In this document: in pieces, positions 1 to 8,185 of the stretch | How positions within the stretch are numbered: position 1 is the first letter of the stretch | How the letters are laid out: each line of letters begins with the position of its first letter | Source: an uncultured Eubacteriales bacterium | GTDB lineage: Bacteria; Bacillota; Clostridia; Oscillospirales; Oscillospiraceae | DNA length: 24,494 bases | Direction of reading: 5' to 3' | Assembly: GCA_900553545.1 (NCBI GenBank) | Contig: USDP01000005.1 | Location: 1-24,494 of the forward strand | The notes under the pieces: model-generated | Databases searched by the model: none | The model's input: only the letters and a program-made list of their open reading frames with translations | What the model was told of the DNA's origin: nothing | Position numbers and translations under genes: made by a program

Positions 1-1180
1 ATTTTTTCAGCCCGAATTCTTCGGCCAATGCCGCAAACTTCGGCATCGCCCGTTCGAGCCGCTCCAGCGGCACGCAGTAGGCCAGCCGCGCATAGCCAGG
101 GCAGGAAAATTCCTCGCCCGGCACGAGCAGCAGGTCACATTCCATCGCCCGCCTGTGCCAACCCTCCGGCGTCTTGAGAAACAGGTAAAATGCGCCCTCC
201 GGCCGCACACACTGATAGCCCAGCTCCGTCAGCGACCGATAGAGGTAGTCCCGGTTCGTCTCGTAGATCGACAGATCCGCCGTCTCCCCGGCGCACTCCG
301 CCGCCACCAGCTGATACATCGACGAGACGTTGATGTATCCCAGCACGCGGCACGCACCCGCGATCGCGGCCAGCAGCCGGTCGTGCTCCGCAACCTGCTC
401 CGCCACGGCCAGATAGCCCACGCGCTCGCCCGCGAGCGAGAGCGACTTGCTGAACGACGTGCAGTAGACCGTGTCGGCATAGAGATCCGGAATAAACGGG
501 ACTTCCACGCCGCCGTAGACCAGTGCGCGGTACGGCTCGTCGGCCACGATGTAGATCGGGTGTCCGTATTCCGCTGCCTTCCGGCGCAGCAGCGCCGCCA
601 GCGCTTCCAGCCCGCTCCTCTCCAGTACCACGCCGGACGGATTGTTCGGCGAATTCAGCAGCACCAGCGCCGTCCGCGGCGAGAGCGCCGCCTCCACCGC
701 CGCAAGGTCGATCTGGAACGTCTTGGGGTCGGATGGCGCTTCCACCAGCCGGCCGCCCACGGCCTCCACATACACGCGGTATTCCGAAAAATACGGCGTC
801 AGCGTCACGGCCTCCTCACCCGGCCCGATCAGCGCCGCGCAGATGATCGCCAGCGCCGCGCACGCGCCCGACGTCATGAAGATGTCCTCCGCGCGGTACG
901 GTGTCCGGAACGACTTCGTAAGCTGCTCCGCCATTGCCTGCCGCACCGCGTAAAAGCCCGGCGCGGGCGTATACCCGTGCAGCACCTCCGGCGGCACGGT
1001 ATCCAGCAGGTGCCGGATGCTCCACGCCACGCAGTCCGGCGCTTTCACGCTCGGATTGCCGATCGTAAAATTGAATACGTTCTCCGCGCCGACCACAGCA
1101 GCCCGCGCCTCGCCATAGGCAGCGATCTCCCGGATGCCGCAGCCCTGGCTTCCCCAATCGATCATTTTTTGTGAGATCAT
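1..1180 (-). CDS. Class I/II PLP-dependent aminotransferase, probably aromatic (3' end cut by window edge)
   Basis: Translating from the ATG at 1180 gives an uninterrupted protein of 393 codons to the window edge. It begins MISQKMIDWGSQG and carries the fold-type I aminotransferase landmarks: a TIGNPSV substrate segment near residue 40, LNSPNNPSG near 170, a YIVADEPYRALVYGG stretch supplying the PLP-binding Asp and Tyr, and SFSKSLSLAGER holding the Schiff-base lysine. The last visible residues are EEFGLK and the next codon begins with T, so the stop is probably just outside the window. It overlaps the upstream aroQ by the 4-base ATGA. As last gene of a complete Phe/Tyr operon it most plausibly transaminates phenylpyruvate and 4-hydroxyphenylpyruvate (or prephenate). 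Substrate is inferred from position only; an aspartate or alanine aminotransferase role cannot be excluded. Confidence 0.9.
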   Translation of the reverse strand, partial: MISQKMIDWGSQGCGIREIAAYGEARAAVVGAENVFNFTIGNPSVKAPDCVAWSIRHLLDTVPPEVLHGYTPAPGFYAVRQAMAEQLTKSFRTPYRAEDIFMTSGACAALAIICAALIGPGEEAVTLTPYFSEYRVYVEAVGGRLVEAPSDPKTFQIDLAAVEAALSPRTALVLLNSPNNPSGVVLERSGLEALAALLRRKAAEYGHPIYIVADEPYRALVYGGVEVPFIPDLYADTVYCTSFSKSLSLAGERVGYLAVAEQVAEHDRLLAAIAGACRVLGYINVSSMYQLVAAECAGETADLSIYETNRDYLYRSLTELGYQCVRPEGAFYLFLKTPEGWHRRAMECDLLLVPGEEFSCPGYARLAYCVPLERLERAMPKFAALAEEFGLKK

Positions 1181-1608
1181 GCCAGATAGTCCTCCAAAAA
1201 CCGCACGGCCTCGATGTAGCCGTCAAATCCAAGTCCCTTGTACGTCTTCACGCACGCCATCCCCGCATAGGACACCTGCCGAAACGGCTCGCGCGCGTCC
1301 ACATCCGAGATGTGGACCTCCACTGCCGGAATGGCCACGGCCTTCAGTGCGTCGAGAATCGCGACGCTCGTGTGCGTATACGCCGCCGGGTTGATCACGA
1401 TCCCATCGTAGACGCCATAGGCCGCCTGAATTTCGTCGACAATGGCGCCCTCGTGGTTCGACTGGAAGAACGAAACCTCCACGCCCTCCTTGTCGCAGAA
1501 CGCCTGGATCTTCTCCAGCAGGGCCGCATAGCTCTGTGACCCATAGATCGCCGGCTCCCGCAGACCCAGCAGATTGAGATTCGGCCCGTTGATGACCAGA
1601 ATTTTCAT
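1177..1608 (-). CDS. aroQ: Type II 3-dehydroquinate dehydratase
   Basis: This 143-residue protein dehydrates 3-dehydroquinate to 3-dehydroshikimate, shikimate pathway step 3. Length is typical of the small dodecameric type II enzymes. The N-terminus NGPNLNLLGLREPAIYG has the catalytic Arg17 and Tyr22; FFQSNHEG, INPAAYTHTS and VEVHISDVDAREPFR are the other conserved blocks, with the catalytic His in HIS (the usual HISN reads HISD here). The start ATG overlaps the stop of the aroE-aroK gene as ATGA, and its own stop overlaps the aminotransferase start in the same way. A purine-rich AAGGAAGG site lies within the end of the upstream gene, consistent with translational coupling. Confidence 0.97.
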   Translation of the reverse strand: MKILVINGPNLNLLGLREPAIYGSQSYAALLEKIQAFCDKEGVEVSFFQSNHEGAIVDEIQAAYGVYDGIVINPAAYTHTSVAILDALKAVAIPAVEVHISDVDAREPFRQVSYAGMACVKTYKGLGFDGYIEAVRFLEDYLA

Positions 1609-2828
1609 AGCAGCACCTTCCTTGCAATCGCCTCGACCGCGCGCTCGATTGCGCCCTCGTTGTCGATCTTCACGTCGACAAACCGCCGGTACATCGGTTC
1701 CCGCCGGGCATACATCGCCTCAGCGCTCTCCGCCTGCGAGAGCGGACGGCCGTCGCTCGGCAGCTTCCACGGGCTGCGCAGCAGCCAGAAGATCGTTCCG
1801 TTCTGGTGCAGCAACGGATAATTTTCGCTCCGCGTGACGCAGCCGCCGCCGGTCGAGAGAATGATGCCCGACCGCTTGCCAAGCTCCCGCAGCGCCTCGG
1901 TCTCGAGGCGGCGGAACGCCGTCTCGCCGCCCTCGGCGAAGATCTCCGGGATCGTCTTCCCGGCCTGCTGCTCGATATAGGCGTCACACTCGACCACCTC
2001 GCGGCCCAGCCGCTCGCCGAGCCGCCGCGCCACGCTGCTCTTGCCGCAGCCCGGCATCCCGATGATCACGATGTTCTCCAGCCTGGCCCGTACAGCCCGT
2101 TCGATCTCCGCGACGCGCCCGTCCGCGATCTCCGTTCCGGTGAACAGCTCCGCGCTCCGCTTCGCCTGCGCCACCAGCATCGAGAGGCCGCCTGCGCACG
2201 GAATACCGAGCTGCTCGGCCTGTAACAGCAGAGCCGTCCTCGCCGGGTTGTAGATGATGTCGAACACACCCTCACACCGCGGGAACGCCCGCAGGTCGAC
2301 CGCCGCAGACCCGGTGTTCGGATACATGCCGAGCGGTGTCGTGTTCGCGATAATCTGCGCGTCCGCGTGCCGATCCAGATTTTCATAGTTGTCCGGCCCG
2401 GAGCGCGAGATGACCGTCACGCTCGCCGCGCCGAGATCACGCAGCACCGCGCACACCGTCACCGACGCGCCGCCGCTGCCCAGCACGAGCGCCTTCCTCC
2501 CTGCCACGGGGATGCCGCTCTGCCTGACCAGATAGCGGAAGCCGTCATAGTCCGTATTCGCGCCGTAGATCGTGCCGTCCGCCCGGCGGACGAGCGTGTT
2601 CACGCTGCCGAGCTTTTCCGCCGTCTCCGACAGCTCCGCGCAGTACGGCACGACCGTCTTCTTGTATGGGATCGTCACGTTCAGCCCGTCCCATGCGTCG
2701 CCGCGCAGAAGCGCATCCAGCGCCTCCGGCTCCGTCGGGAACAGGTCATAGCGGTACGTGCCCAGCATCCCATGGATCATCGGCGAATAGCTGTGTCCCA
2801 GCACACGCCCCAGCAATCCGCACCGCAT
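1605..2828 (-). CDS. aroE-aroK: Fused shikimate dehydrogenase (N-terminal) and shikimate kinase (C-terminal)
   Basis: One 407-residue chain carries pathway steps 4 and 5. Residues 1-250 are shikimate dehydrogenase: SYSP (13-16) binds shikimate, NVTIPYK holds catalytic Lys56, NTDYDG holds Asp93, and GSGGAS (117-122) is the NADP-binding turn. Residues 251-407 are shikimate kinase: P-loop GMPGCGKSS (257-265), Asp282 in ECDAYIE, FRRLE (305-309), GGG at 327-329 and GRPL with Arg361 in the lid. Both halves are complete, so this looks like a working bifunctional enzyme and not a frameshift artefact. It makes shikimate 3-phosphate from 3-dehydroshikimate. The ATG abuts the pheA stop (TGA|ATG). The order of domains follows the reaction order. 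Confidence 0.96.
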   Translation of the reverse strand: MRCGLLGRVLGHSYSPMIHGMLGTYRYDLFPTEPEALDALLRGDAWDGLNVTIPYKKTVVPYCAELSETAEKLGSVNTLVRRADGTIYGANTDYDGFRYLVRQSGIPVAGRKALVLGSGGASVTVCAVLRDLGAASVTVISRSGPDNYENLDRHADAQIIANTTPLGMYPNTGSAAVDLRAFPRCEGVFDIIYNPARTALLLQAEQLGIPCAGGLSMLVAQAKRSAELFTGTEIADGRVAEIERAVRARLENIVIIGMPGCGKSSVARRLGERLGREVVECDAYIEQQAGKTIPEIFAEGGETAFRRLETEALRELGKRSGIILSTGGGCVTRSENYPLLHQNGTIFWLLRSPWKLPSDGRPLSQAESAEAMYARREPMYRRFVDVKIDNEGAIERAVEAIARKVLL

Positions 2829-3977
2829 TCAGACCACCTCGCTGTAGCTTCCCAAGTACGCAAATTCTTCGCACAGGCCCGGCATCTCGCCGATCAGCTG
2901 CTGCAGCTTCGGCGAATAGACCGGCGTGTCGAGGTCGAAATAGAACATGAACTCAAAGTTCCGGTCGGGCATGGGGCGGCTTTCGAGCTTGTTGAGGTTC
3001 AGCCCCAGCGCGTAGAAGCGCGAGAGCAGCTTGTAGAGCGAACCAGGCTCATGCGGCAGCACCGCCATCAGGCTCGTCCGGTCTGCACCCGGATAAATTT
3101 CCAGCTTCTTTGAGATGCAGATGAAGCGCGTGAAGTTGTTGTCCTGATCCTGCACCGAGGGCTCCAGACATTCCAGCCCATAGAGTTTCTGGCACTCGCG
3201 CGACGAGAGCGCCGCGCACCCGCCGTCCGACTCTGCCACGCGCTTGGCCGCCACAGCGGTGTTCTCACACGGGATGATCTTCACGCCCTTGAAATGCTGC
3301 AAATACTGCTCGCACTGGCTCAGCGCCTGCTGGTGCGAGTAAATTTCGCGGATGTCCGCCTTCTTTGTGCCGGGCTTGACCAGCAGATTGTGGTCGACCT
3401 TGAGGCGGATGCTCCGCACGATGCGGAAATTGTGATGCGTCATCAGGTCATAGACCGCGTTGACCGAGCCAGCCGTGCTGTTCTCCACCGGCACCACGCC
3501 GTATTGGCAGAGTCCCGCCTCGATGGCCGAGAACACAGCCTCGAACGAATTGAAATACAGCACGTTCGCCAGCCCGAACAGCTTGTCGCACGCGAGCTGC
3601 GAATACGCGCCCGCCACGCCCTGACAGGCCACCGCCGCCCGCTGTGGGAACAGCTTCGGTGTCTGCTCGATGGCCGCCTGGATCTCCTCGGTCAGCGCCG
3701 ACGGCTTTTCCAGCAGCCGGTTCTGATAGCTCCGGCTCAGCTCGAACAGCAGCGAATAGAGCGACACAGCGTATTCCTGAAGCGCCTCCGGCGTCTGCTC
3801 CGCCACGTCCAGCAGCTTTGCCCGCTCCCGCGCCGGATCGAGCACCGCCAGCCCATGCTCCTTCTTATAGGCCGCGATCTCTGCGGCCACGTCCATCCGC
3901 TCCGCAAACAGGCGGATCAGTTCTTTGTCAATGTGGTCGATTTGATTTCGATAGTCGCTCAGCTCCAAGCGGCTCAC
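2829..3977 (-). CDS. pheA: Bifunctional chorismate mutase / prephenate dehydratase with ACT domain (P-protein)
   Basis: This protein converts chorismate to prephenate and then to phenylpyruvate. Residues 1-90 form an AroQ-type chorismate mutase helix bundle (Arg10, Arg28 and Lys39 regions of the E. coli-like pattern). Residues about 113-293 are prephenate dehydratase, with VACQGVAGAYS, VPVENSTAGSV and the catalytic NFTRF (Thr283). Residues about 300-375 are an ACT domain with PHEPGSLYKLL and ESRP (332-335), the Phe-binding motif of feedback-inhibited P-proteins. The longest start is GTG at 3977, sharing GTGA with the aroC stop, but the AAAGG ribosome site is then only 2 bases away. An in-frame TTG at 3968 has 11-base spacing and is a real alternative, costing three residues. 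Confidence 0.96.
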   Translation of the reverse strand: MSRLELSDYRNQIDHIDKELIRLFAERMDVAAEIAAYKKEHGLAVLDPARERAKLLDVAEQTPEALQEYAVSLYSLLFELSRSYQNRLLEKPSALTEEIQAAIEQTPKLFPQRAAVACQGVAGAYSQLACDKLFGLANVLYFNSFEAVFSAIEAGLCQYGVVPVENSTAGSVNAVYDLMTHHNFRIVRSIRLKVDHNLLVKPGTKKADIREIYSHQQALSQCEQYLQHFKGVKIIPCENTAVAAKRVAESDGGCAALSSRECQKLYGLECLEPSVQDQDNNFTRFICISKKLEIYPGADRTSLMAVLPHEPGSLYKLLSRFYALGLNLNKLESRPMPDRNFEFMFYFDLDTPVYSPKLQQLIGEMPGLCEEFAYLGSYSEVV

Positions 3978-5044
3978 ATCCTTTCTTTCTGATATCCAAG
4001 TAGCGCATCATAAATGGCAATGGCTGCCGCCGCCTCCATCACAGGCACTGCGCGCGGCACAATACAGGGGTCGTGCCGCCCCTGGATCTGCAAGGTGGTC
4101 TCTTCCATGGTCTCCAAGTTCACGCTCCGCTGCGGCCGGAAGATGGACGGCGTCGGCTTCACCGCCGCACGGAACCGCAGCGGCATCCCATTCGTGATTC
4201 CGCCCAAAATCCCGCCGCAGTGATTGGTGATTGTGCCGATCTTTCCGTCCCGGACGCAGAAGCCGTCGTTGTTCTCGCTGCCGCGCAGCCGCGCCGCGCC
4301 GAACCCTTCGCCGAACTCCACGCCCTTCACCGCCGGGATGCCGAATACGATCGCCGCGATACGGTTTTCCATCCCGCCGAACATCGGGTCGCCAAGACCC
4401 ACCGGCAGTCCGAACGCCGCCACCTCAATGATACCGCCGACGGAGTCGCTCTCCGCCTTCGCCGCCGCGATGGCCTCACGCATCTTTGTGCCCTGCGCAT
4501 CGTCCACGACCGGAAATTTCTTCTCCGCCGTGGAGGCGGTCAGCGCTCCCGCATCTTCCACACCGGCAATGGACGCAATGCGCGAGACGATCTCAATCCC
4601 CTCGCGCCGCAGCAGCTGCAAACAGATGCCGCCCGCGATGCAGAGCGGCGCGGTCAGCCGCCCGGAAAAATGTCCGCCGCCCGCCGCGTCCTGCGCGCCG
4701 CCGTATTTGACCGCCGCCGTATAATCGGCGTGACCCGGTCTCGGCACGACCGCAAGATTGCTGTAATCGCCGGAGCGCGTGTTCGTGTTGCGGATGATCG
4801 CCGCCAGCGGCGCGCCGCACGTCACATTGCCCACCAGCCCGGAGAGGAACTCCGGCCGGTCGGCCTCTTTGCGCGGCGTCGCGTACTCTGCGCGGCCCGG
4901 CGCGCGCCGGTCGAGAAATCGCTGCAATTCGTCCAGATCGATGGCCTGTCCCGCCGGGACGCCATCCAGCGTCATGCCGATGGCCGGCGCATGGGACTGG
5001 CCGAAAATGCTCAGCTTCAGATGTTCGCCATAGGTGCTGCTCAT
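3974..5044 (-). CDS. aroC: Chorismate synthase
   Basis: This 356-residue enzyme makes chorismate from EPSP, using reduced FMN. It starts MSSTYGEHLKLSIFGQSHAP; the open frame extends far upstream but the ATG at 5044 overlaps the aroA stop (ATGA) and matches the family start. Conserved blocks are GQSHAPAIG with His18, RPGHADYTAAVKYGG, the GGGHFSGR active-site loop, and RHDPCIVPRAVPVMEA near the C-terminus containing the second catalytic His. The first signature reads GQSHA where many enzymes have GESHG; I believe related clostridial enzymes share the Gln, but could not check. The last codons AGG ATG TGA supply the start region of pheA. Confidence 0.96.
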   Translation of the reverse strand: MSSTYGEHLKLSIFGQSHAPAIGMTLDGVPAGQAIDLDELQRFLDRRAPGRAEYATPRKEADRPEFLSGLVGNVTCGAPLAAIIRNTNTRSGDYSNLAVVPRPGHADYTAAVKYGGAQDAAGGGHFSGRLTAPLCIAGGICLQLLRREGIEIVSRIASIAGVEDAGALTASTAEKKFPVVDDAQGTKMREAIAAAKAESDSVGGIIEVAAFGLPVGLGDPMFGGMENRIAAIVFGIPAVKGVEFGEGFGAARLRGSENNDGFCVRDGKIGTITNHCGGILGGITNGMPLRFRAAVKPTPSIFRPQRSVNLETMEETTLQIQGRHDPCIVPRAVPVMEAAAAIAIYDALLGYQKERM

Positions 5045-6300
5045 GCCTCCGCTCCTTTCAGTCCGTCCAGATCGCGCCAGAAATCGGGGTACGACTTGTT
5101 CACGCACTCGCTCCCCCGGACTACCACGTTCCCGCGGCAGCCACCCGCGGCCACCGCCGCCGCCATCGCGATGCGGTGGTCGTTGCAGGCCTCCACCGTG
5201 CCGCCCGCGAGCTGCGGCATGCCGTGGATGCGCAAGCCCTCCGGCAGCTCCGTGACCTGCCCGCCGAGCGCGGACAGCATCGCCGCCGTCGAGGTCAGCC
5301 GGTCGGATTCCTTCAGCCGCAGCCGCCCCGCGTGCTCGATGACCGTCTCGCCCTCGGCCAGCGCCGCGAGCACGCTCAGCACCGGGATGAGATCCGGGAT
5401 GGGGCGCGCGTCGATCGTCACGCTGCGCAGCGCTCCGCGCCGCACCGTGACAGTTTCTTCCTCCGCCGTGACCTCCGCGCCCATTTCGCGCAGAATGTCC
5501 AGCACCGCGCAATCGCCCTGTGCGGAGTCACGATGCAGGCCCGCAACGCATACACCAGCGGGGCCGAGCGCACCCATACACAGAAAGAATGCGGCGTTTG
5601 ACCAGTCACCCTCGACCTCCACGTGTTCCGGCAGGTCGTACATCTGTCCGCCAGAAATGGAATATTCCCATCCGACCTTCTCAAACCGGATGCCCGCCAT
5701 GCGGAGCACCTGCTCCGTCATCGCGATATACGCCGCAGACTCCACATTGCCCGTCACCCGCAACGTACTGCTGCCAGGCAGCAGCGGCAGCGCCGCCAGG
5801 AGGCCCGTGACATACTGCGACGACACATTCCCCGGAATTTCGAACGTTTCACCGGACAATTTCCCGCTGCAAGCGAGCAGATCTCCCGTTTTTTCGATCT
5901 TCATGCCGTGTTCGCAGAGGATCGTCCGCAGCGGCTCCAGAGGCCGCTCCGGCAGTCGTCCCTCCATGTGAAACACCGCGTTCGCGCCAAGGACGCCAAC
6001 AATAGGAAGCAGAAAGCGCAGCGTCGAGCCGCTTTCTCCGCAGAACAGCGAACATTCCGCGTCGGAAACCGTTCCGACCGGCGTGACGCGCCAGCTGCCG
6101 CCGCCAAGCTCCGTGATCTCCGCGCCGAGCGCCCGCAGACAGACAATGGTTGCGCCAATGTCGTTCGAAAACCCGTCAAAATGCAGGATCTTTGAATCTT
6201 TTCCGAGCGCCGCCGCGATCAGCAGCCGGTGCGCCATCGATTTTGAGGCCGGAATTTTGACGGTTCCGCTCCGGGAACCGGGAAAAACCGAATGTTTCAT
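5041..6300 (-). CDS. aroA: 3-phosphoshikimate 1-carboxyvinyltransferase (EPSP synthase)
   Basis: This 419-residue protein transfers enolpyruvate from PEP to shikimate 3-phosphate, step 6. Start ATG 6300 has a clean GGAGG six bases upstream and overlaps the aroB stop as ATGA; the longer open frame from 6363 is rejected. PASKSMAHR (17-25, with Lys20, Ser21 and Arg25) is the substrate-binding motif; CGESGSTLRFLLP (87-99) is the PEP loop; GRLPERPLEPL follows; SQYVTGLL and IPDLIPVLSVLAA (central Asp) and KESDRLTSTA plus DHRIAMAAAVAA close the C-terminal half. Aligned by eye to E. coli, Gly91 keeps the Gly96 position while Thr97 is Ser92 and Pro101 is Phe96. Confidence 0.96.
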   Translation of the reverse strand: MKHSVFPGSRSGTVKIPASKSMAHRLLIAAALGKDSKILHFDGFSNDIGATIVCLRALGAEITELGGGSWRVTPVGTVSDAECSLFCGESGSTLRFLLPIVGVLGANAVFHMEGRLPERPLEPLRTILCEHGMKIEKTGDLLACSGKLSGETFEIPGNVSSQYVTGLLAALPLLPGSSTLRVTGNVESAAYIAMTEQVLRMAGIRFEKVGWEYSISGGQMYDLPEHVEVEGDWSNAAFFLCMGALGPAGVCVAGLHRDSAQGDCAVLDILREMGAEVTAEEETVTVRRGALRSVTIDARPIPDLIPVLSVLAALAEGETVIEHAGRLRLKESDRLTSTAAMLSALGGQVTELPEGLRIHGMPQLAGGTVEACNDHRIAMAAAVAAGGCRGNVVVRGSECVNKSYPDFWRDLDGLKGAEA

Positions 6301-7355
6301 ACAATTCCTCCGGCCTGCATCCATTCGCGCAGCGCCTCCGCCGGAACTGGCCTGATGCTGCATTTGCCGACGGCCTCCGGCACGATCAGGCTGATGTTCC
6401 CATTTGCAACCTTCTTGTCCGAGAGCGCCACGTCCAATAATTTATCCGCAGAATAGTCTGTTTTATCCGGCAAACCGTATAATTTCAGGATTTTTTCAAC
6501 TGCGTCCAGCGTTTCCTGCGCGCAGAACCCCTTTTTCACCGCCGCCCGCGTGATGACCGCCATACCGATCGCGACGCACTCGCCGTGCAGCAGCGTAAAA
6601 CCGCTGCACTGCTCCACCGCGTGGCCGATGGTGTGTCCAAGGTTGAGCTTCTGCCGCGCGCCGCGGTCAAATTCATCCGACAGAACGACCTGTTTCTTCA
6701 TCTCCACGCACGTTGAGATCACACGTTCGTATTGCTCTTTCGCCGGTTTTTCCATCAAATCGTTGAAAAACGGAACATTATCCAGCAAGCCGTATTTGAT
6801 GACCTCCGCGCAGCCGCAGCGGTATTCCCGCTCCGGCAGCGTGTCCAATACGTCGCAGTCGCAGACCACGAGCGACGGCTGCCAGAAGGCCCCGGCCTGA
6901 TTTTTGCCGCCGTCGAGGTCGACGGCGGTCTTGCCGCCGACGGACGAGTCGACCATGGCCAGCAGCGTCGTTGGCACCTGGATGAAGCGGATGCCGCGCA
7001 GATACGTCGCGGCGGCGAAGCCCGCCAGATCCCCCACCACGCCGCCGCCGAGCGCGACGACAACGTCCGTCCGCGAGACGCGGTTTTCACACAAAAAGTT
7101 CAGGACTTGTCCGTAGACCGACAAATTTTTCGAGCTTTCGCCGTGCGGAAATACGAAGGAGACGACGCGGAGGCCCGCCCGCTCCAGCGCGGCGGCGGCG
7201 CGCTTGCCATAGAGGGCGAAGACACTGTCGTCCGAGACGATCGCCGCCGTCTTTGCGTCCACGCCCCCGGCAGCGAGCGTGCCAAGTTCGTCCAGCAGGC
7301 CGTGCCCGATCAATACGTCATATTCCCGCGAGGCGGCGATGTGAATGGTGTTCAA
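6297..7355 (-). CDS. aroB: 3-dehydroquinate synthase
   Basis: This 352-residue NAD- and divalent-metal-dependent enzyme cyclises DAHP to 3-dehydroquinate, step 2. GGGVVGDLAGFAAATYLRG is the nucleotide and phosphate-binding core; PTTLLAMVDSSVGGKTAVD, EREYRCGCAEVIKYGLL, LNLGHTIGHAVE and LLHGECVAIGM carry the metal-binding Glu and two His. The start codon is TTG (7355-7353), not ATG: it shares TTGA with the tyrA stop and sits about ten bases after a strong AAGGAGGAGG, and the protein then begins at the normal place (NTIHIAASREYDVLIG). Rare start use plus overlap suggests output tuned by coupling to tyrA translation. Confidence 0.96.
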   Translation of the reverse strand: MNTIHIAASREYDVLIGHGLLDELGTLAAGGVDAKTAAIVSDDSVFALYGKRAAAALERAGLRVVSFVFPHGESSKNLSVYGQVLNFLCENRVSRTDVVVALGGGVVGDLAGFAAATYLRGIRFIQVPTTLLAMVDSSVGGKTAVDLDGGKNQAGAFWQPSLVVCDCDVLDTLPEREYRCGCAEVIKYGLLDNVPFFNDLMEKPAKEQYERVISTCVEMKKQVVLSDEFDRGARQKLNLGHTIGHAVEQCSGFTLLHGECVAIGMAVITRAAVKKGFCAQETLDAVEKILKLYGLPDKTDYSADKLLDVALSDKKVANGNISLIVPEAVGKCSIRPVPAEALREWMQAGGIV

Positions 7356-8185
7356 TGTCCGTCGACCTCCTCCTTGCGGCGGCGGCCCTCGTCGAGCAGA
7401 GCCGTCAGGCCCGGCAAGTCGTTCTGCTCCATCGCAAGCTCGTATTTTTGCAGATTTTCAATCAAAATGTTCAGTTCCCGCATCAGATAGTCCTTATTTT
7501 CCAGAAACAGCTCCGCCCACATCTGCGGATTCAGCCACGCGACGCGCGTCAGATCCTTATAGCTCCCGGCGGAAAAGCCCTTGTGGCTGCCCGCGGTCGG
7601 GCTTTTGATGTAGGCGTTCGAGACGACGTGCGCCATCTGCGAGGTGAAGGCGATCATCTCGTCGTGCTTCTCCGCCGTCGTGACCGAGAAGCGGCCGAAG
7701 CCGGCGGGGGAGAGCAGCTCCTTTACGCGGGAGAGCAGCTCGATGTTATTATGATCCGCCGGGACGAGCACCATCGGCGCACCGTGGTACATGGTCGCCG
7801 TGGCGTATTTGAAGCCGGAGTTGTGCGTGCCTGCCATCGGGTGTCCGCCGAGGTAGGTGAAGCCGTACTGCTCCGCCAGCGGGAAGCAGGCTTCGCAGAC
7901 GACGCGCTTCGTGCCGCAGCAGTCGATCACGACCGGCTTTTTTCCGATTTTTGCGCCGTGTTTTTGCAGGTATTCCACCGCTGCGCGGGGATAAACTGCA
8001 ATTAAGATGAGGTCACAGTCTGCCTGCGCATCCTCGGTCAGCTCGCCGTTCACCGCGCCTTGCAGCATTGCAAAGTCCAGCATCTGGCGGTCGATGTCTG
8101 CAGCCAGAACCTCCCAGCCCGCGGCGTGGTACGCCTTGGCGAACGAGCCGCCGATCAGGCCGAGTCCAACAATCCCGACTTTCAT
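7352..8185 (-). CDS. tyrA: Prephenate dehydrogenase
   Basis: This 277-residue NAD(P)-dependent enzyme oxidatively decarboxylates prephenate to 4-hydroxyphenylpyruvate, the Tyr branch. The Rossmann motif is GLGLIGGS (7-14), with Asp31/Asp33-type acidic residues after the second strand (ADID) suggesting NAD preference. HPMAGTHNSG has the conserved His, followed by TSQMAHVVSNAY and AGSYKDLTRVAWLNPQMW typical of the helical dimerisation domain. There is no fused chorismate mutase (that lies on PheA) and no C-terminal ACT domain, so Tyr feedback on this protein is not obvious. The start overlaps the aroF stop (ATGA), with AAAGGTGG seven bases upstream. Confidence 0.95.
   Translation of the reverse strand: MKVGIVGLGLIGGSFAKAYHAAGWEVLAADIDRQMLDFAMLQGAVNGELTEDAQADCDLILIAVYPRAAVEYLQKHGAKIGKKPVVIDCCGTKRVVCEACFPLAEQYGFTYLGGHPMAGTHNSGFKYATATMYHGAPMVLVPADHNNIELLSRVKELLSPAGFGRFSVTTAEKHDEMIAFTSQMAHVVSNAYIKSPTAGSHKGFSAGSYKDLTRVAWLNPQMWAELFLENKDYLMRELNILIENLQKYELAMEQNDLPGLTALLDEGRRRKEEVDGH

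Noticed and set aside
4073..5971. Long open frame of 632 codons on the plus strand
   Set aside because: It lies fully antisense to aroC and aroA, whose proteins are clearly recognised; its Arg/His/Pro-rich translation is typical of an antisense shadow in GC-rich DNA.
5091..6300. Glyphosate-tolerant (class II) EPSP synthase
   Set aside because: The residue at the E. coli Gly96 position is still Gly (Gly91); neighbouring changes alone do not support a tolerance claim from sequence.
5041..6363. Longer EPSP synthase start at 6363
   Set aside because: The extra 21 residues have no family similarity and ATG 6300 has GGAGG at proper spacing and an ATGA overlap.
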